Shown here one piece after another: positions 1-5,745 of a stretch of DNA of 5,836 bases; the first letter of the stretch is position 1; every line of letters starts with the position of its first letter. A program made the position numbers and the translations under genes. Location: assembly GCA_947174725.1 (NCBI GenBank), contig CAMWKA010000134.1:1-5836 (forward strand), written 5' to 3'. Under the pieces are notes generated by a model that was given only the letters and a program-made list of their open reading frames with translations, made no database searches and was not told the origin of the DNA. This DNA comes from an uncultured Lachnospiraceae bacterium. Lineage in GTDB: Bacteria > Bacillota > Clostridia > Lachnospirales > Lachnospiraceae.

Positions 1-490
1 GTACCATGAGGCGGGTCAGGTCGCCTAAAAAGAAGGTCCTAAGTTGCAGATCTGGCAGGGCAGCCCCAAAAAACACTGCGTATGCCAAGAAAGAGGATAA
101 CAGGACACAGCTGCTGATTGTCAGCAGCATGAAACCGTATCTGGAAGCCTTCTCAGTCCTCCCGCAGGAGACATCAACCGCCTCATCCCATCCCTTCCTC
201 CGCATCATCATGACACAATATAAAGCAAGGAAGTAAAATAAGACCGGCAGCATCCTGCAGAAATGAAAATAACAAATAAGCGAATTGATCCATATTTCTG
301 TCGCAAAATCATCCACTTCGGGCAGATGATACTGCTCCGCCAATATATTTGTCTCTATTAAAGAATAACAAACACAGCCGGTTTTTATTACCAGAATAAG
401 ACAGCTCAAGAAAAGAATCTTCCTATGTTTATTAAACGCCCTGAACTCCGCCCGGCATATGCAGCTGTATAAACGTATTTTCTCACGCAT
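1..490 (-). CDS. Partial multi-pass membrane protein, ABC-2 permease-like (3' end cut by window edge)
   Basis: This reading frame is open from an ATG at 490 to the left edge, giving at least 163 residues with no stop. It begins one nucleotide after the stop of the secreted-protein gene, so the two are almost certainly co-transcribed and probably translationally coupled; only a weak, distant G-rich stretch could serve as a ribosome binding site. The visible layout is a basic cytoplasmic N-terminus (residues 1-24), a membrane segment at about 25-45, a loop of about 30 residues rich in acidic residues, a second membrane segment at about 77-96, a charged cytoplasmic stretch (about 97-118, containing RRKGWDEAVDVSCGR) and a third membrane segment at about 119-143. 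That order, with an E/D- and R-containing coupling loop after the second segment, resembles ABC-2 type permeases. It is also unusually cysteine-rich: I count ten in 163 residues. No specific family is recognised. A membrane protein is near certain; the ABC permease call is an inference. Confidence 0.72.
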   Translation of the reverse strand, partial: MREKIRLYSCICRAEFRAFNKHRKILFLSCLILVIKTGCVCYSLIETNILAEQYHLPEVDDFATEIWINSLICYFHFCRMLPVLFYFLALYCVMMMRRKGWDEAVDVSCGRTEKASRYGFMLLTISSCVLLSSFLAYAVFFGAALPDLQLRTFFLGDLTRLMV

Positions 491-491
491 A

Positions 492-875
492 TTAATCAGC
501 TATCCCCGCACTTGCAATGCATTCTTTTTTCGGCGTTCCATTGGGATTAGCCTCCAGGGTGACATTGGTTGATGAAACATAATACAAGACCACATCTGTA
601 GCAGGAAATGATTGTCCCGGAGCATAGGTTTTGTCAAATGCAATACGACGGATACTATCCGGCACTATAAATCGAACATCATATTTCGATCCACTTGAAA
701 CACTCCCCCATACAGTAATATTATTATTCGTCACTGTGATAGAAGCTGACGACGCTGATTTCTGATCCGCATACAGAAGCACAGACGCATCTGCGGCATA
801 GGATACGATCCCATTCATAAGCACCAACACACAAATAATCAGAGCAAGTTCCCTTATTTTTGAGATATTTTTCAT
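492..875 (-). CDS. Small secreted protein of unknown function (127 aa, signal peptide)
   Basis: I do not recognise a family. The N-terminus is a classical Sec signal peptide: a basic start (K2, K6, R8), a hydrophobic core at about residues 10-24 and a likely signal peptidase I site after S-Y-A (residue 27). C15 is not in a lipobox (preceded by L-I-I), so a lipoprotein is unlikely. The mature part of about 100 residues is rich in Ser, Thr, Val and Asn, with alternating polar and hydrophobic residues (for example ASITVTNNNITVWGSV and DVVLYYVSSTNVTLEA), which suggests a compact beta-sheet fold. It has one cysteine near the C-terminus (KKECIAS) and no membrane segment or catalytic motif. A sigma-A-like promoter lies upstream; AAGGGG at 887-893 is the only ribosome binding site candidate and sits a long 12 nt from the ATG. 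The permease-like gene follows by one nucleotide. Possible roles are a bacteriocin-like peptide, a transporter-associated binding protein or a surface factor; none is proven. Confidence 0.8.
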   Translation of the reverse strand: MKNISKIRELALIICVLVLMNGIVSYAADASVLLYADQKSASSASITVTNNNITVWGSVSSGSKYDVRFIVPDSIRRIAFDKTYAPGQSFPATDVVLYYVSSTNVTLEANPNGTPKKECIASAGIAD

Positions 876-909
876 AAAACTTAAAATCCCCTTTTTATTT
901 TTTGTTTAC

Positions 910-938
910 ATTATTACGTATACTAAAAAACATGTCAA
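910..938 (-). promoter_or_regulatory. Predicted sigma-A promoter of the secreted protein/permease unit
   Basis: On the minus strand a perfect -35 box TTGACA (933-938) is followed after 17 nt by AATAAT (910-915), five of six matches to TATAAT, although the important first T is missing. TAATAA one base earlier is an alternative with 16-nt spacing. The predicted start is near 903, giving a leader of about 28 nt before the ATG at 875. It lies downstream of the bidirectional terminator, so this unit is transcribed independently of metK. Confidence 0.6.
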
Positions 939-1063
939 GGACATATTCAGATTTACTTATCCATACGGCAGCAAACACCGTTGATGTCATCGGGAATCGT
1001 CACGGTCAGCATTACACCCGTCTCAGACATTCGATAAGAGGGGTATTATCAGTGCGAATTTAA
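932..1063. other. Unassigned stretch, possible gene remnant with opposed mini-ORFs
   Basis: This stretch between the terminator and the next promoter is less A+T-rich than its flanks and is open on both strands. On the minus strand 953-1030 would encode 25 residues beginning MSETGVMLTVTIPDD, with a TAA stop at 953-955; the next in-frame stop upstream is only five codons before this ATG. On the plus strand 932-1063 would encode 43 residues, starting MSRTYSDLLIHTAANT and ending at a TAA just before the terminator hairpin. Neither has a Shine-Dalgarno sequence or a convincing promoter. The minus-strand peptide looks like the extreme C-terminus of a protein: SETGVMLTVTIP loosely recalls the G-T-x-V-T-L-x-I-P end of sensor histidine kinase ATPase domains. 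A decayed 3' gene end is the favoured but weak reading. The rest of the intergenic region, 876-1143, holds only the promoter and the terminator. Confidence 0.25.
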
Positions 1064-1106
1064 AAAAGGCTGAAAATATTTTTACAAAACATTTTCAGCC
1101 TTTTTT
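1062..1106. terminator. Bidirectional intrinsic terminator downstream of metK
   Basis: A near-perfect hairpin occupies 1068-1100. The outer ten base pairs are GGCTGAAAAT against ATTTTCAGCC, and the stem can extend inwards to about 15 pairs with one G-U wobble and a three-base loop. It is flanked by A6 (1062-1067) and T6 (1101-1106), so it presents a U-tract in both directions. It ends metK transcription about 43 nt past the stop codon and could also stop plus-strand transcription from the left. Confidence 0.93.
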
Positions 1107-1143
1107 ATCTTACTTTCATAAATATATTGCTATCACAGAGATC

Positions 1144-2331
1144 TTACAAATACTTCTTCAGCACATCCACCTTATCCAGCTTCTCCCAAGGCAGATCAAG
1201 ATCATTACGGCCAAAGTGTCCGTACGCCGCTGTCTGCTTATAGATCGGTCTTCTAAGGTCAAGCATCTTGATAATGCCGGCAGGCCTGAGATCAAAATTC
1301 TCACGGATGATCTCTACCAGTTTTTCCTCTGAAATCTTGCCTGTTCCAAAGGTGTCTACCATGATGGAAGTGGGCTGCGCCACACCGATCGCGTAAGAAA
1401 GCTGTATCTCGCATTTCTCCGCCAATCCCGCAGCTACGATATTCTTTGCCACATATCTTGCCGCGTAAGCCGCGCTTCTGTCTACCTTGGTGCAGTCCTT
1501 ACCAGAAAATGCACCGCCGCCGTGACGCGCATATCCGCCGTAAGTATCTACGATGATCTTACGTCCCGTTAATCCGGAGTCTCCGTTTGGTCCGCCGATA
1601 ACAAAACGTCCTGTCGGATTGATAAAATACTTGGTATCGTCATCCAGCAATTCTTTCGGAAGCACCGGATCCAACACATACTTCCTGATATCGGCATGGA
1701 TCTGTTCCTGCGTCACATCCTCCGCATGCTGCGTTGAGATAACAACTGCTTCCAATCTGGAAGGCTTGCCGTTCTCATCATATTCTACGGACACCTGACT
1801 CTTGCCGTCCGCACGAAGATATGGCAGTGTATTATCCTTACGCACCTTCGTCAACTGACGTGTCAGCTTATGTGCCAGAGAGATCGGATACGGCATATAC
1901 TCCTCTGTCTCATTCGTCGCGTAACCAAACATCATACCCTGATCGCCTGCACCGATTGCCTCGATCTGTGCATCGGACATCTTATTCTCTTTTGCTTCCA
2001 ACGCCTTATCCACGCCCATGGCAATGTCTGCGGACTGTTTATCCAAAGCAACGATCACCCCGCAGGTATTGGCGTCAAATCCCTTGGATGAATCGTCGTA
2101 ACCGATCTCCGCAATGGTCTCACGCACGATCTTCTGGATATCCACCTGTGCCTTTGTGGTGATTTCACCCATGACAAGTACAAGACCTGTTGTAATCGCG
2201 GTCTCACAAGCCACACGGCTCATGGGATCCTGCGCCATCATCGCATCCAACACCGCGTCTGAGATATTGTCGCAGATCTTGTCAGGATGCCCTTCAGTAA
2301 CTGATTCTGACGTAAATAATAATTTTTCCAT
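1144..2331 (-). CDS. metK: S-adenosylmethionine synthetase (methionine adenosyltransferase)
   Basis: This cytoplasmic enzyme makes S-adenosylmethionine from methionine and ATP, releasing phosphate and pyrophosphate; SAM feeds methylation, polyamine and radical-SAM reactions. The 395-residue product matches the usual bacterial length. Diagnostic motifs are GHPDK near the N-terminus (H15, D17, metal and triphosphate binding), the signature GAGDQG (127-132) followed by [18 protein letters not shown] (about 172-180), [13 protein letters not shown] (about 247-258) and the phosphate-binding GGGAFSGKD (271-279) followed by KVDRSAAY. All expected catalytic stretches are intact. The start is set at the ATG at 2331 because AGGAGG lies at 2338-2343, six nucleotides upstream, and the product then begins [18 protein letters not shown] like its homologues. 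An in-frame ATG at 2409 would add 26 residues but lies inside the riboswitch and reads through its terminator. Transcription is controlled by the upstream SAM-I riboswitch and ends at the hairpin at 1068-1100. Confidence 0.98.
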   Translation of the reverse strand: MEKLLFTSESVTEGHPDKICDNISDAVLDAMMAQDPMSRVACETAITTGLVLVMGEITTKAQVDIQKIVRETIAEIGYDDSSKGFDANTCGVIVALDKQSADIAMGVDKALEAKENKMSDAQIEAIGAGDQGMMFGYATNETEEYMPYPISLAHKLTRQLTKVRKDNTLPYLRADGKSQVSVEYDENGKPSRLEAVVISTQHAEDVTQEQIHADIRKYVLDPVLPKELLDDDTKYFINPTGRFVIGGPNGDSGLTGRKIIVDTYGGYARHGGGAFSGKDCTKVDRSAAYAARYVAKNIVAAGLAEKCEIQLSYAIGVAQPTSIMVDTFGTGKISEEKLVEIIRENFDLRPAGIIKMLDLRRPIYKQTAAYGHFGRNDLDLPWEKLDKVDVLKKYL

Positions 2332-2337
2332 CTTCTG

Positions 2338-2343
2338 CCTCCT
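2338..2343 (-). promoter_or_regulatory. Ribosome binding site that fixes the metK start
   Basis: On the minus strand AGGAGG, a full match to the Shine-Dalgarno core, lies six nucleotides upstream of the ATG at 2329-2331. It sits downstream of the riboswitch terminator, so it is only transcribed when the terminator is not formed. This selects M27 of the longer open frame as the true first residue. Confidence 0.93.
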
Positions 2344-2369
2344 AATTTCATCATGTTCTTTTGGAATTG

Positions 2370-2392
2370 AAAAATCCGCCTGTTGGCGGATT
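2370..2392 (-). terminator. Riboswitch-controlled intrinsic terminator in the metK leader
   Basis: On the minus strand AATCCGCC (2385-2392) and GGCGGATT (2373-2380) form a perfect eight-base-pair stem with a four-base loop. The end of the 3' arm runs into a U5 tract (2370-2374). It lies between the SAM-I aptamer and the metK ribosome binding site. In S-box leaders SAM binding favours such a terminator and so shuts off the gene. Confidence 0.9.
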
Positions 2393-2409
2393 ATCGTCTT
2401 ATTCAACAT

Positions 2410-2525
2410 TCTTATTGTTCAAGTCGGCTATCCTCTGCCATCTTGCTCCGGGAGGCACCTTCCTCATTTTGAGGGGTTGCCGTGGCTTCTTTGGTCCCTT
2501 CTACCTCCGCCACTCTGAATAAGAG
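2410..2525 (-). promoter_or_regulatory. SAM-I riboswitch (S-box leader) controlling metK
   Basis: On the minus strand the segment shows the S-box core in order: AGAG-x-GGCGGAGG, GAAGCCACGGCAACC and AAGGTGCC. Helices visible by eye are P1 (TCTTATT at 2518-2524 with AATAAGA at 2410-2416); P2 (GTGGC with GCCAC); P3 (GGCAACC with GGTGCC, capped by CCTCA/TGAGG); and P4 (CAAG and GGC with GCC and CTTG). The L2 loop GGGA can pair with TCCC in the P3-P4 junction, as in the SAM-I pseudoknot. It is followed by an intrinsic terminator at 2370-2392, so it should attenuate metK when SAM is plentiful. This is product feedback, since MetK makes the ligand. Confidence 0.96.
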
Positions 2526-2555
2526 ATATTCCTTGTTTATTTAATTGATATTATC

Positions 2556-2584
2556 ACAATACAACATCATTCCGTATCTGTCAA
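2556..2584 (-). promoter_or_regulatory. Predicted sigma-A promoter of metK
   Basis: On the minus strand a perfect -35 box TTGACA (2579-2584) is followed after 17 nt by TATTGT (2556-2561). The predicted start lies near 2549, about 25 nt before the 5' strand of riboswitch helix P1. The -35 box is only about 12 nt past the murA stop codon, so the whole promoter fits the short gap between the genes. Confidence 0.82.
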
Positions 2585-2595
2585 TGGAATTTTTA

Positions 2596-3891
2596 TTAAT
2601 TTGCGATCTGAAAACGGAACTTCGTAAGATCTCTCTCTGTCTTTACCTTGGAGATCTTTGCCCCCAGACCGCGCAGTTTCGTATCAAAATCCTCATATCC
2701 CCGCTCAATATAATGGATATCCTCAATCAGCGTCTCACCCTCCGCCGCCATCGCCGCAAGCGCAAGCGCCGCGCCCGCTCTGAGATCCGGTGCGCTGATG
2801 GTCGCTCCTGAATACCGTTCTACACCTGTAATGATCGCCGTATTGCTTTCTACTTTCACCTGCGCGCCCATACGTACCAGTTCATCCGCATATTTAAAAC
2901 GATTATCAAAGATACTCTCCGTCACGATACTCGTTCCTTGTGCAAGCCCAAGGACCACAGTCATCTGCGGCTGCATATCTGTGGGAAATCCCGGATATGG
3001 CAGTGTCTTTACCTGCGTGCTGGAAAGCGGCTCTTTTGCAACGATCCTTACCGCGTCATCATATTCATAGATCCTACAGCCAATCTCCTGGAGCTTCGCC
3101 GTGATACATTCCAGATGCTTGGGAATGACGTTCCTGACCGTAATATCCCCTCTGGTCGCCGCCGCCGCTATCATAAAGGTCCCTGCCTCTATCTGGTCCG
3201 GAATAATGGTATAAACCGTACTATGTAATCTCTCTACGCCTTTGATACGGATTACATCCGTTCCCGCCCCTTTGATATTGGCTCCCATGCTGTTTAAAAA
3301 ATTGGCAAGATCAACGACATGTGGTTCCTTGGCAACATTCTCAATAATCGTCTTCCCTGTTGCCATCGTCGCCGCCATCATGATATTGATGGTCGCTCCC
3401 ACCGATACCTTATCCATAAAGATATGGGTACCACGAAGTTCTTTTGCCTCCGCTATAATACTGCCATGGGACACGCTGACTTTGGCTCCAAGGGCTTTGA
3501 AACCTTTAAGATGCTGGTCGATGGCGCGGATACCGATATTACAGCCTCCCGGAAGGGGAACCTCCGCACGTTTATATTTCCCAAGGAGCGCACCTACCAT
3601 ATAGTAAGAGGCGCGGATCTTCTTCATATATTCGTCCTTAATAATACAGTCATAGATATCCGAACTGTCCATCCTGACAACATGACGTTCCGGTCTCTCG
3701 ACCTTTACCCCGATTCTCTCCATTGCCTGAAGAAGAACATTTGTATCCATAACATCCGGAACATTTTCTATCGTAACTGGATCATCCGTCATAACCGCAG
3801 CTGCAAGGATTGCCAGAGCGGCATTTTTAGCACCGCCGATCTCAACCTCGCCATGCAAGGGATGACCGCCGATAATTGCGTATTTTTCCAT
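2596..3891 (-). CDS. murA: UDP-N-acetylglucosamine 1-carboxyvinyltransferase (MurA)
   Basis: This cytoplasmic enzyme transfers enolpyruvate from phosphoenolpyruvate to UDP-GlcNAc, the first committed step of peptidoglycan synthesis. The 431-residue length and inside-out alpha/beta barrel pattern fit the EPSP synthase/MurA family. Key residues, with numbering close to the E. coli enzyme, are K22-N23 in GGAKNAAL, the loop cysteine C117 in PGGCNIG, the general base D305 in PGFPTDMQPQ, R331-F332 in DNRFKYADEL, R371 in DLRAGAAL and R397 in IERGYEDFD. Because the loop residue is Cys rather than Asp, the enzyme is predicted to be fosfomycin-sensitive. The ATG at 3891 has AGGAG about seven nucleotides upstream (3898-3903). 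It has its own strong promoter. No terminator is visible before the metK promoter, so read-through into the riboswitch leader is possible. Clostridia often carry two MurA paralogues; which one this is cannot be told here, so murA is used in the general sense. Confidence 0.97.
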   Translation of the reverse strand: MEKYAIIGGHPLHGEVEIGGAKNAALAILAAAVMTDDPVTIENVPDVMDTNVLLQAMERIGVKVERPERHVVRMDSSDIYDCIIKDEYMKKIRASYYMVGALLGKYKRAEVPLPGGCNIGIRAIDQHLKGFKALGAKVSVSHGSIIAEAKELRGTHIFMDKVSVGATINIMMAATMATGKTIIENVAKEPHVVDLANFLNSMGANIKGAGTDVIRIKGVERLHSTVYTIIPDQIEAGTFMIAAAATRGDITVRNVIPKHLECITAKLQEIGCRIYEYDDAVRIVAKEPLSSTQVKTLPYPGFPTDMQPQMTVVLGLAQGTSIVTESIFDNRFKYADELVRMGAQVKVESNTAIITGVERYSGATISAPDLRAGAALALAAMAAEGETLIEDIHYIERGYEDFDTKLRGLGAKISKVKTERDLTKFRFQIAN

Positions 3892-3966
3892 AACGCGCTC
3901 CTATAATCTATCTCATAGAAATCAATTTTTAAAAAACTTTTTAACCTAATGATAATTTTATGTAAC

Positions 3967-3979
3967 ACCTGAAACAGGT
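3967..3979. repeat. Small perfect inverted repeat in the murA leader
   Basis: ACCTG-AAA-CAGGT is a perfect 5+3+5 inverted repeat. It lies about 30-45 nt downstream of the predicted murA transcription start and about 75 nt upstream of the start codon. There is no U-tract after it, so it is not a terminator. It could be a regulator binding site or a weak RNA hairpin; the assignment is open and chance cannot be excluded. Confidence 0.35.
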
Positions 3980-4016
3980 ATTCTTATCCTTGTCAATCTA
4001 ATATCAATTTTATCGT

Positions 4017-4045
4017 ATTATATAACATTCATCTGCAAAAGTCAA
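4017..4045 (-). promoter_or_regulatory. Strong predicted sigma-A promoter of murA
   Basis: On the minus strand TTGACT (4040-4045) is followed after exactly 17 nt by a perfect TATAAT (4017-4022). The predicted start near 4010 gives a leader of about 120 nt before the murA ATG, longer than ribosome binding alone needs. A TTGACA at 3991-3996 has no matching -10 box. Confidence 0.88.
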
Positions 4046-4064
4046 AATAAACTCATTCCGCCGG

Positions 4065-4094
4065 TTATCTATGATAACCTTATCACAGATAACT
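4065..4094. repeat. 30-nt inverted repeat across the peptidase stop codon
   Basis: Two 14-nt arms (4065-4078 and 4081-4094) around a two-base centre pair throughout in the minus-strand transcript, with a single G-U wobble; the arms start GTTATCT and end AGATAAC. A nested 17-nt repeat, GGTTATC-TAT-GATAACC, lies at 4063-4079. The peptidase stop codon (4083-4085) is inside the repeat. No U-run follows in either direction, so it is not a standard intrinsic terminator. It ends about 20 bp upstream of the murA -35 box, so it could be an operator or a 3'-end stabilising hairpin. Confidence 0.65.
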
Positions 4095-5690
4095 AAAGGG
4101 ATTCACCTGTACCCCGTTGACCAGAATTTCAAAATGAAGGTGCGGACCCGTACTTCTTCCCGTATTACCGCTGGCGGCAATGATATCTCCCTGATTTACA
4201 TACTGTCCTACAGAAACATATATTTTACTCAGATGACCGTATCTGGTCTGTGTGCCATTCGGATGATTGATATAAACCACATACCCATAACCGCTTCCCC
4301 AGCCTGCTCTCGCCACCGTTCCTGCCGAAGACGCGCAGACTGCCGTACCTACCGGCGTCGCCCAGTCTACCCCCTTATGATACGTAGAAGCCCCTGCTGT
4401 CGGCGCGTTTCTTCTTCCAAAGGAGGAAGTTAATCTTCCGCCGGAGATTGGCTTGATGTAACTTGGCGGAATAATTGTACCAACCTCTATTACTTTGGCT
4501 ACCGGTTCAAACAGGATCTCCTCATACAACGTCTCCCTTTCCAGTTCTGTATCGTTTCTCCTTGTTACCAGCACCGCCGCTTCATGGTAACCGGCTGACG
4601 GCTGCTGTCTGGTCACTGACTGATTGGTATACCACGCATCATTATAGATATACTCTATTGGAAGGTCATACGCCTCCTCATAACGCGCCGTTTCCGTCCA
4701 CACAACAGACAACTCCGGCTCCGGCACTGTAATGATCAGTTCCTGATTTACACGGATCACTGTATTTTCATTTTCCAGCTCGTCATTGAGCGCTATGATC
4801 TCATCCAGCGGAAGACCCACCGTCAGAGAAATCTCAGAAAGCGTGTCCCCGGACTGCACCGTATAGATCTGCTGCATCTCCTGCTTTTGTGTCAGCAGTG
4901 CTCCCGCCTCCGCTTCCGGCATAATTTCCCAAACAGGCAGGTACGCCTCTACCACTTCGATCGGTTCGGAAAATTCCATACTGTTGATTCCATATTCAAA
5001 TGCATCAAACCCTTGTCCTTCCTCTACCAGATCAAATGTCTCGTTCTCAGCAAGAGCTACTGCGGCTCCTGCTGTCGGAAATAACATATTCCCGTCCTCT
5101 GACGTCTCCTGTTGCTCCCCCACAATATTGGCTGTCAGGACACCCAATTCTCTGCTGTAATCCCGCACAAGTTCCACGGTATAATGATTCCCGGTATCAT
5201 ACATATCGACCGCATCCTGGAACATCTGCGTAACCGCCTCCGCACTCTGCAGATTGACGACGGTACCGTTCACCTTCACAGAATACGCGTGCTCCATCGT
5301 TTCCACCCTGCTGCCTGACAGGATCTCCTTCATCCGTTCTATGATCGCCTCATCCGCATCCACGGACTCCATAATGACCTCTTCTCCGACATAAGTCAGG
5401 CTGGGGACTTCGATAAAGACCGGCTCCGACTCCTGCAAAGCGATCTCCCTTCTTGCCTCCATGTAAAGCAGATCGATCTTTGCAAGATCATCCGTCGTAC
5501 CCACTTGCGTTCCATTCAGATAGATGGTAAAACGGTTGTTTCCCTGAGTTTCATATCTGGGAAATACCATAAAAAAAATACAGTAACACGCAAAACAAAC
5601 CATCATAGTCCTGATATATGCCAGAAGACATAATTTACAATAGCGGGAATGGGAAATATTCAAATTTCTTTTTGTTTTTTTACCAGCCAT
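4083..5690 (-). CDS. Membrane-anchored LysM-G5-M23 peptidoglycan endopeptidase
   Basis: This is predicted to be a zinc metallopeptidase acting on peptide cross-links of the cell wall, on the outer face of the membrane. Of 535 residues, 1-20 are basic and cytoplasmic, about 24-43 form a membrane segment or uncleaved signal anchor, and about 50-170 hold two related subdomains (NRFTIYLNGTQVGTT near 52 and HAYSVKVNGTVVN near 134). An acidic linker follows. A LysM domain (about 275-323, YTVQSGDTLSEIS) and a G5 domain (about 330-405, ending EPVAKVIEVGT) should bind wall glycans. The C-terminal M23 domain (about 418-535) has every expected residue by comparison with LytM: zinc ligands H438 and D442 (YHKGVDW) and H519, with catalytic H486 (RYGHLS) and H517 (GPHLHF). 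It is therefore likely to be active rather than a degenerate SpoIIQ-like form. AAAGGA at 5696-5701 lies five nucleotides before the ATG at 5690. The exact bond cut is unknown. Confidence 0.93.
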   Translation of the reverse strand: MAGKKTKRNLNISHSRYCKLCLLAYIRTMMVCFACYCIFFMVFPRYETQGNNRFTIYLNGTQVGTTDDLAKIDLLYMEARREIALQESEPVFIEVPSLTYVGEEVIMESVDADEAIIERMKEILSGSRVETMEHAYSVKVNGTVVNLQSAEAVTQMFQDAVDMYDTGNHYTVELVRDYSRELGVLTANIVGEQQETSEDGNMLFPTAGAAVALAENETFDLVEEGQGFDAFEYGINSMEFSEPIEVVEAYLPVWEIMPEAEAGALLTQKQEMQQIYTVQSGDTLSEISLTVGLPLDEIIALNDELENENTVIRVNQELIITVPEPELSVVWTETARYEEAYDLPIEYIYNDAWYTNQSVTRQQPSAGYHEAAVLVTRRNDTELERETLYEEILFEPVAKVIEVGTIIPPSYIKPISGGRLTSSFGRRNAPTAGASTYHKGVDWATPVGTAVCASSAGTVARAGWGSGYGYVVYINHPNGTQTRYGHLSKIYVSVGQYVNQGDIIAASGNTGRSTGPHLHFEILVNGVQVNPFSYL

Positions 5691-5731
5691 ACGATTCCTT
5701 TATAACAACCATTCTTCCTGACCCTAAAATC

Positions 5732-5745
5732 ATAACAGTTGTTAT
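5732..5745. repeat. Inverted repeat at the predicted peptidase transcription start
   Basis: ATAACA-GT-TGTTAT has perfect six-base arms around a two-base centre. It spans the predicted start site (near 5737) and touches the -10 box. A further ATAACA copy lies at 5702-5707. The position suits a repressor operator, but such A+T-rich repeats also arise by chance. Confidence 0.35.

Noticed and set aside
6..236. 76-codon plus-strand frame at the left edge
   Set aside because: It is opposite a longer, edge-truncated minus-strand membrane protein gene with clear transmembrane segments. The plus-strand product has no such coherent features.
492..875. Lipoprotein interpretation of the 127-aa secreted protein (C15 in the hydrophobic region)
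   Set aside because: The residues before C15 (L-I-I) do not fit a lipobox, and the cysteine is too early in the hydrophobic core; a signal peptidase I site after S-Y-A is better.
1553..2518. Plus-strand frames opposite metK and its leader
   Set aside because: They are shadows of metK and of the riboswitch; the frame at 2114-2518 would read through the structured aptamer and terminator.
2568..2592. ATTCC-N12-GGAAT inverted repeat around the metK -35 box
   Set aside because: Arms of only five bases with a long spacer are weak, and the -35 hexamer and murA 3' end already account for the sequence.
3242..3906. Long plus-strand open frames (up to 195 codons) opposite murA
   Set aside because: They are antisense shadows of murA: no ribosome binding site, no family-like composition, and the minus-strand product is an unmistakable MurA.
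3974..3996. Second possible murA promoter beginning with TTGACA at 3991-3996
   Set aside because: No -10-like hexamer occurs 16-18 nt downstream; the sequence there is the ACCTG/CAGGT repeat. The upstream TTGACT-17-TATAAT promoter is far better.
2551..4087. Octamer TTATCACA shared by the metK -10 region (2551-2558) and the inverted repeat near murA (4080-4087)
   Set aside because: Two copies of an A+T-rich octamer in windows of this composition can arise by chance, and the flanking bases differ.
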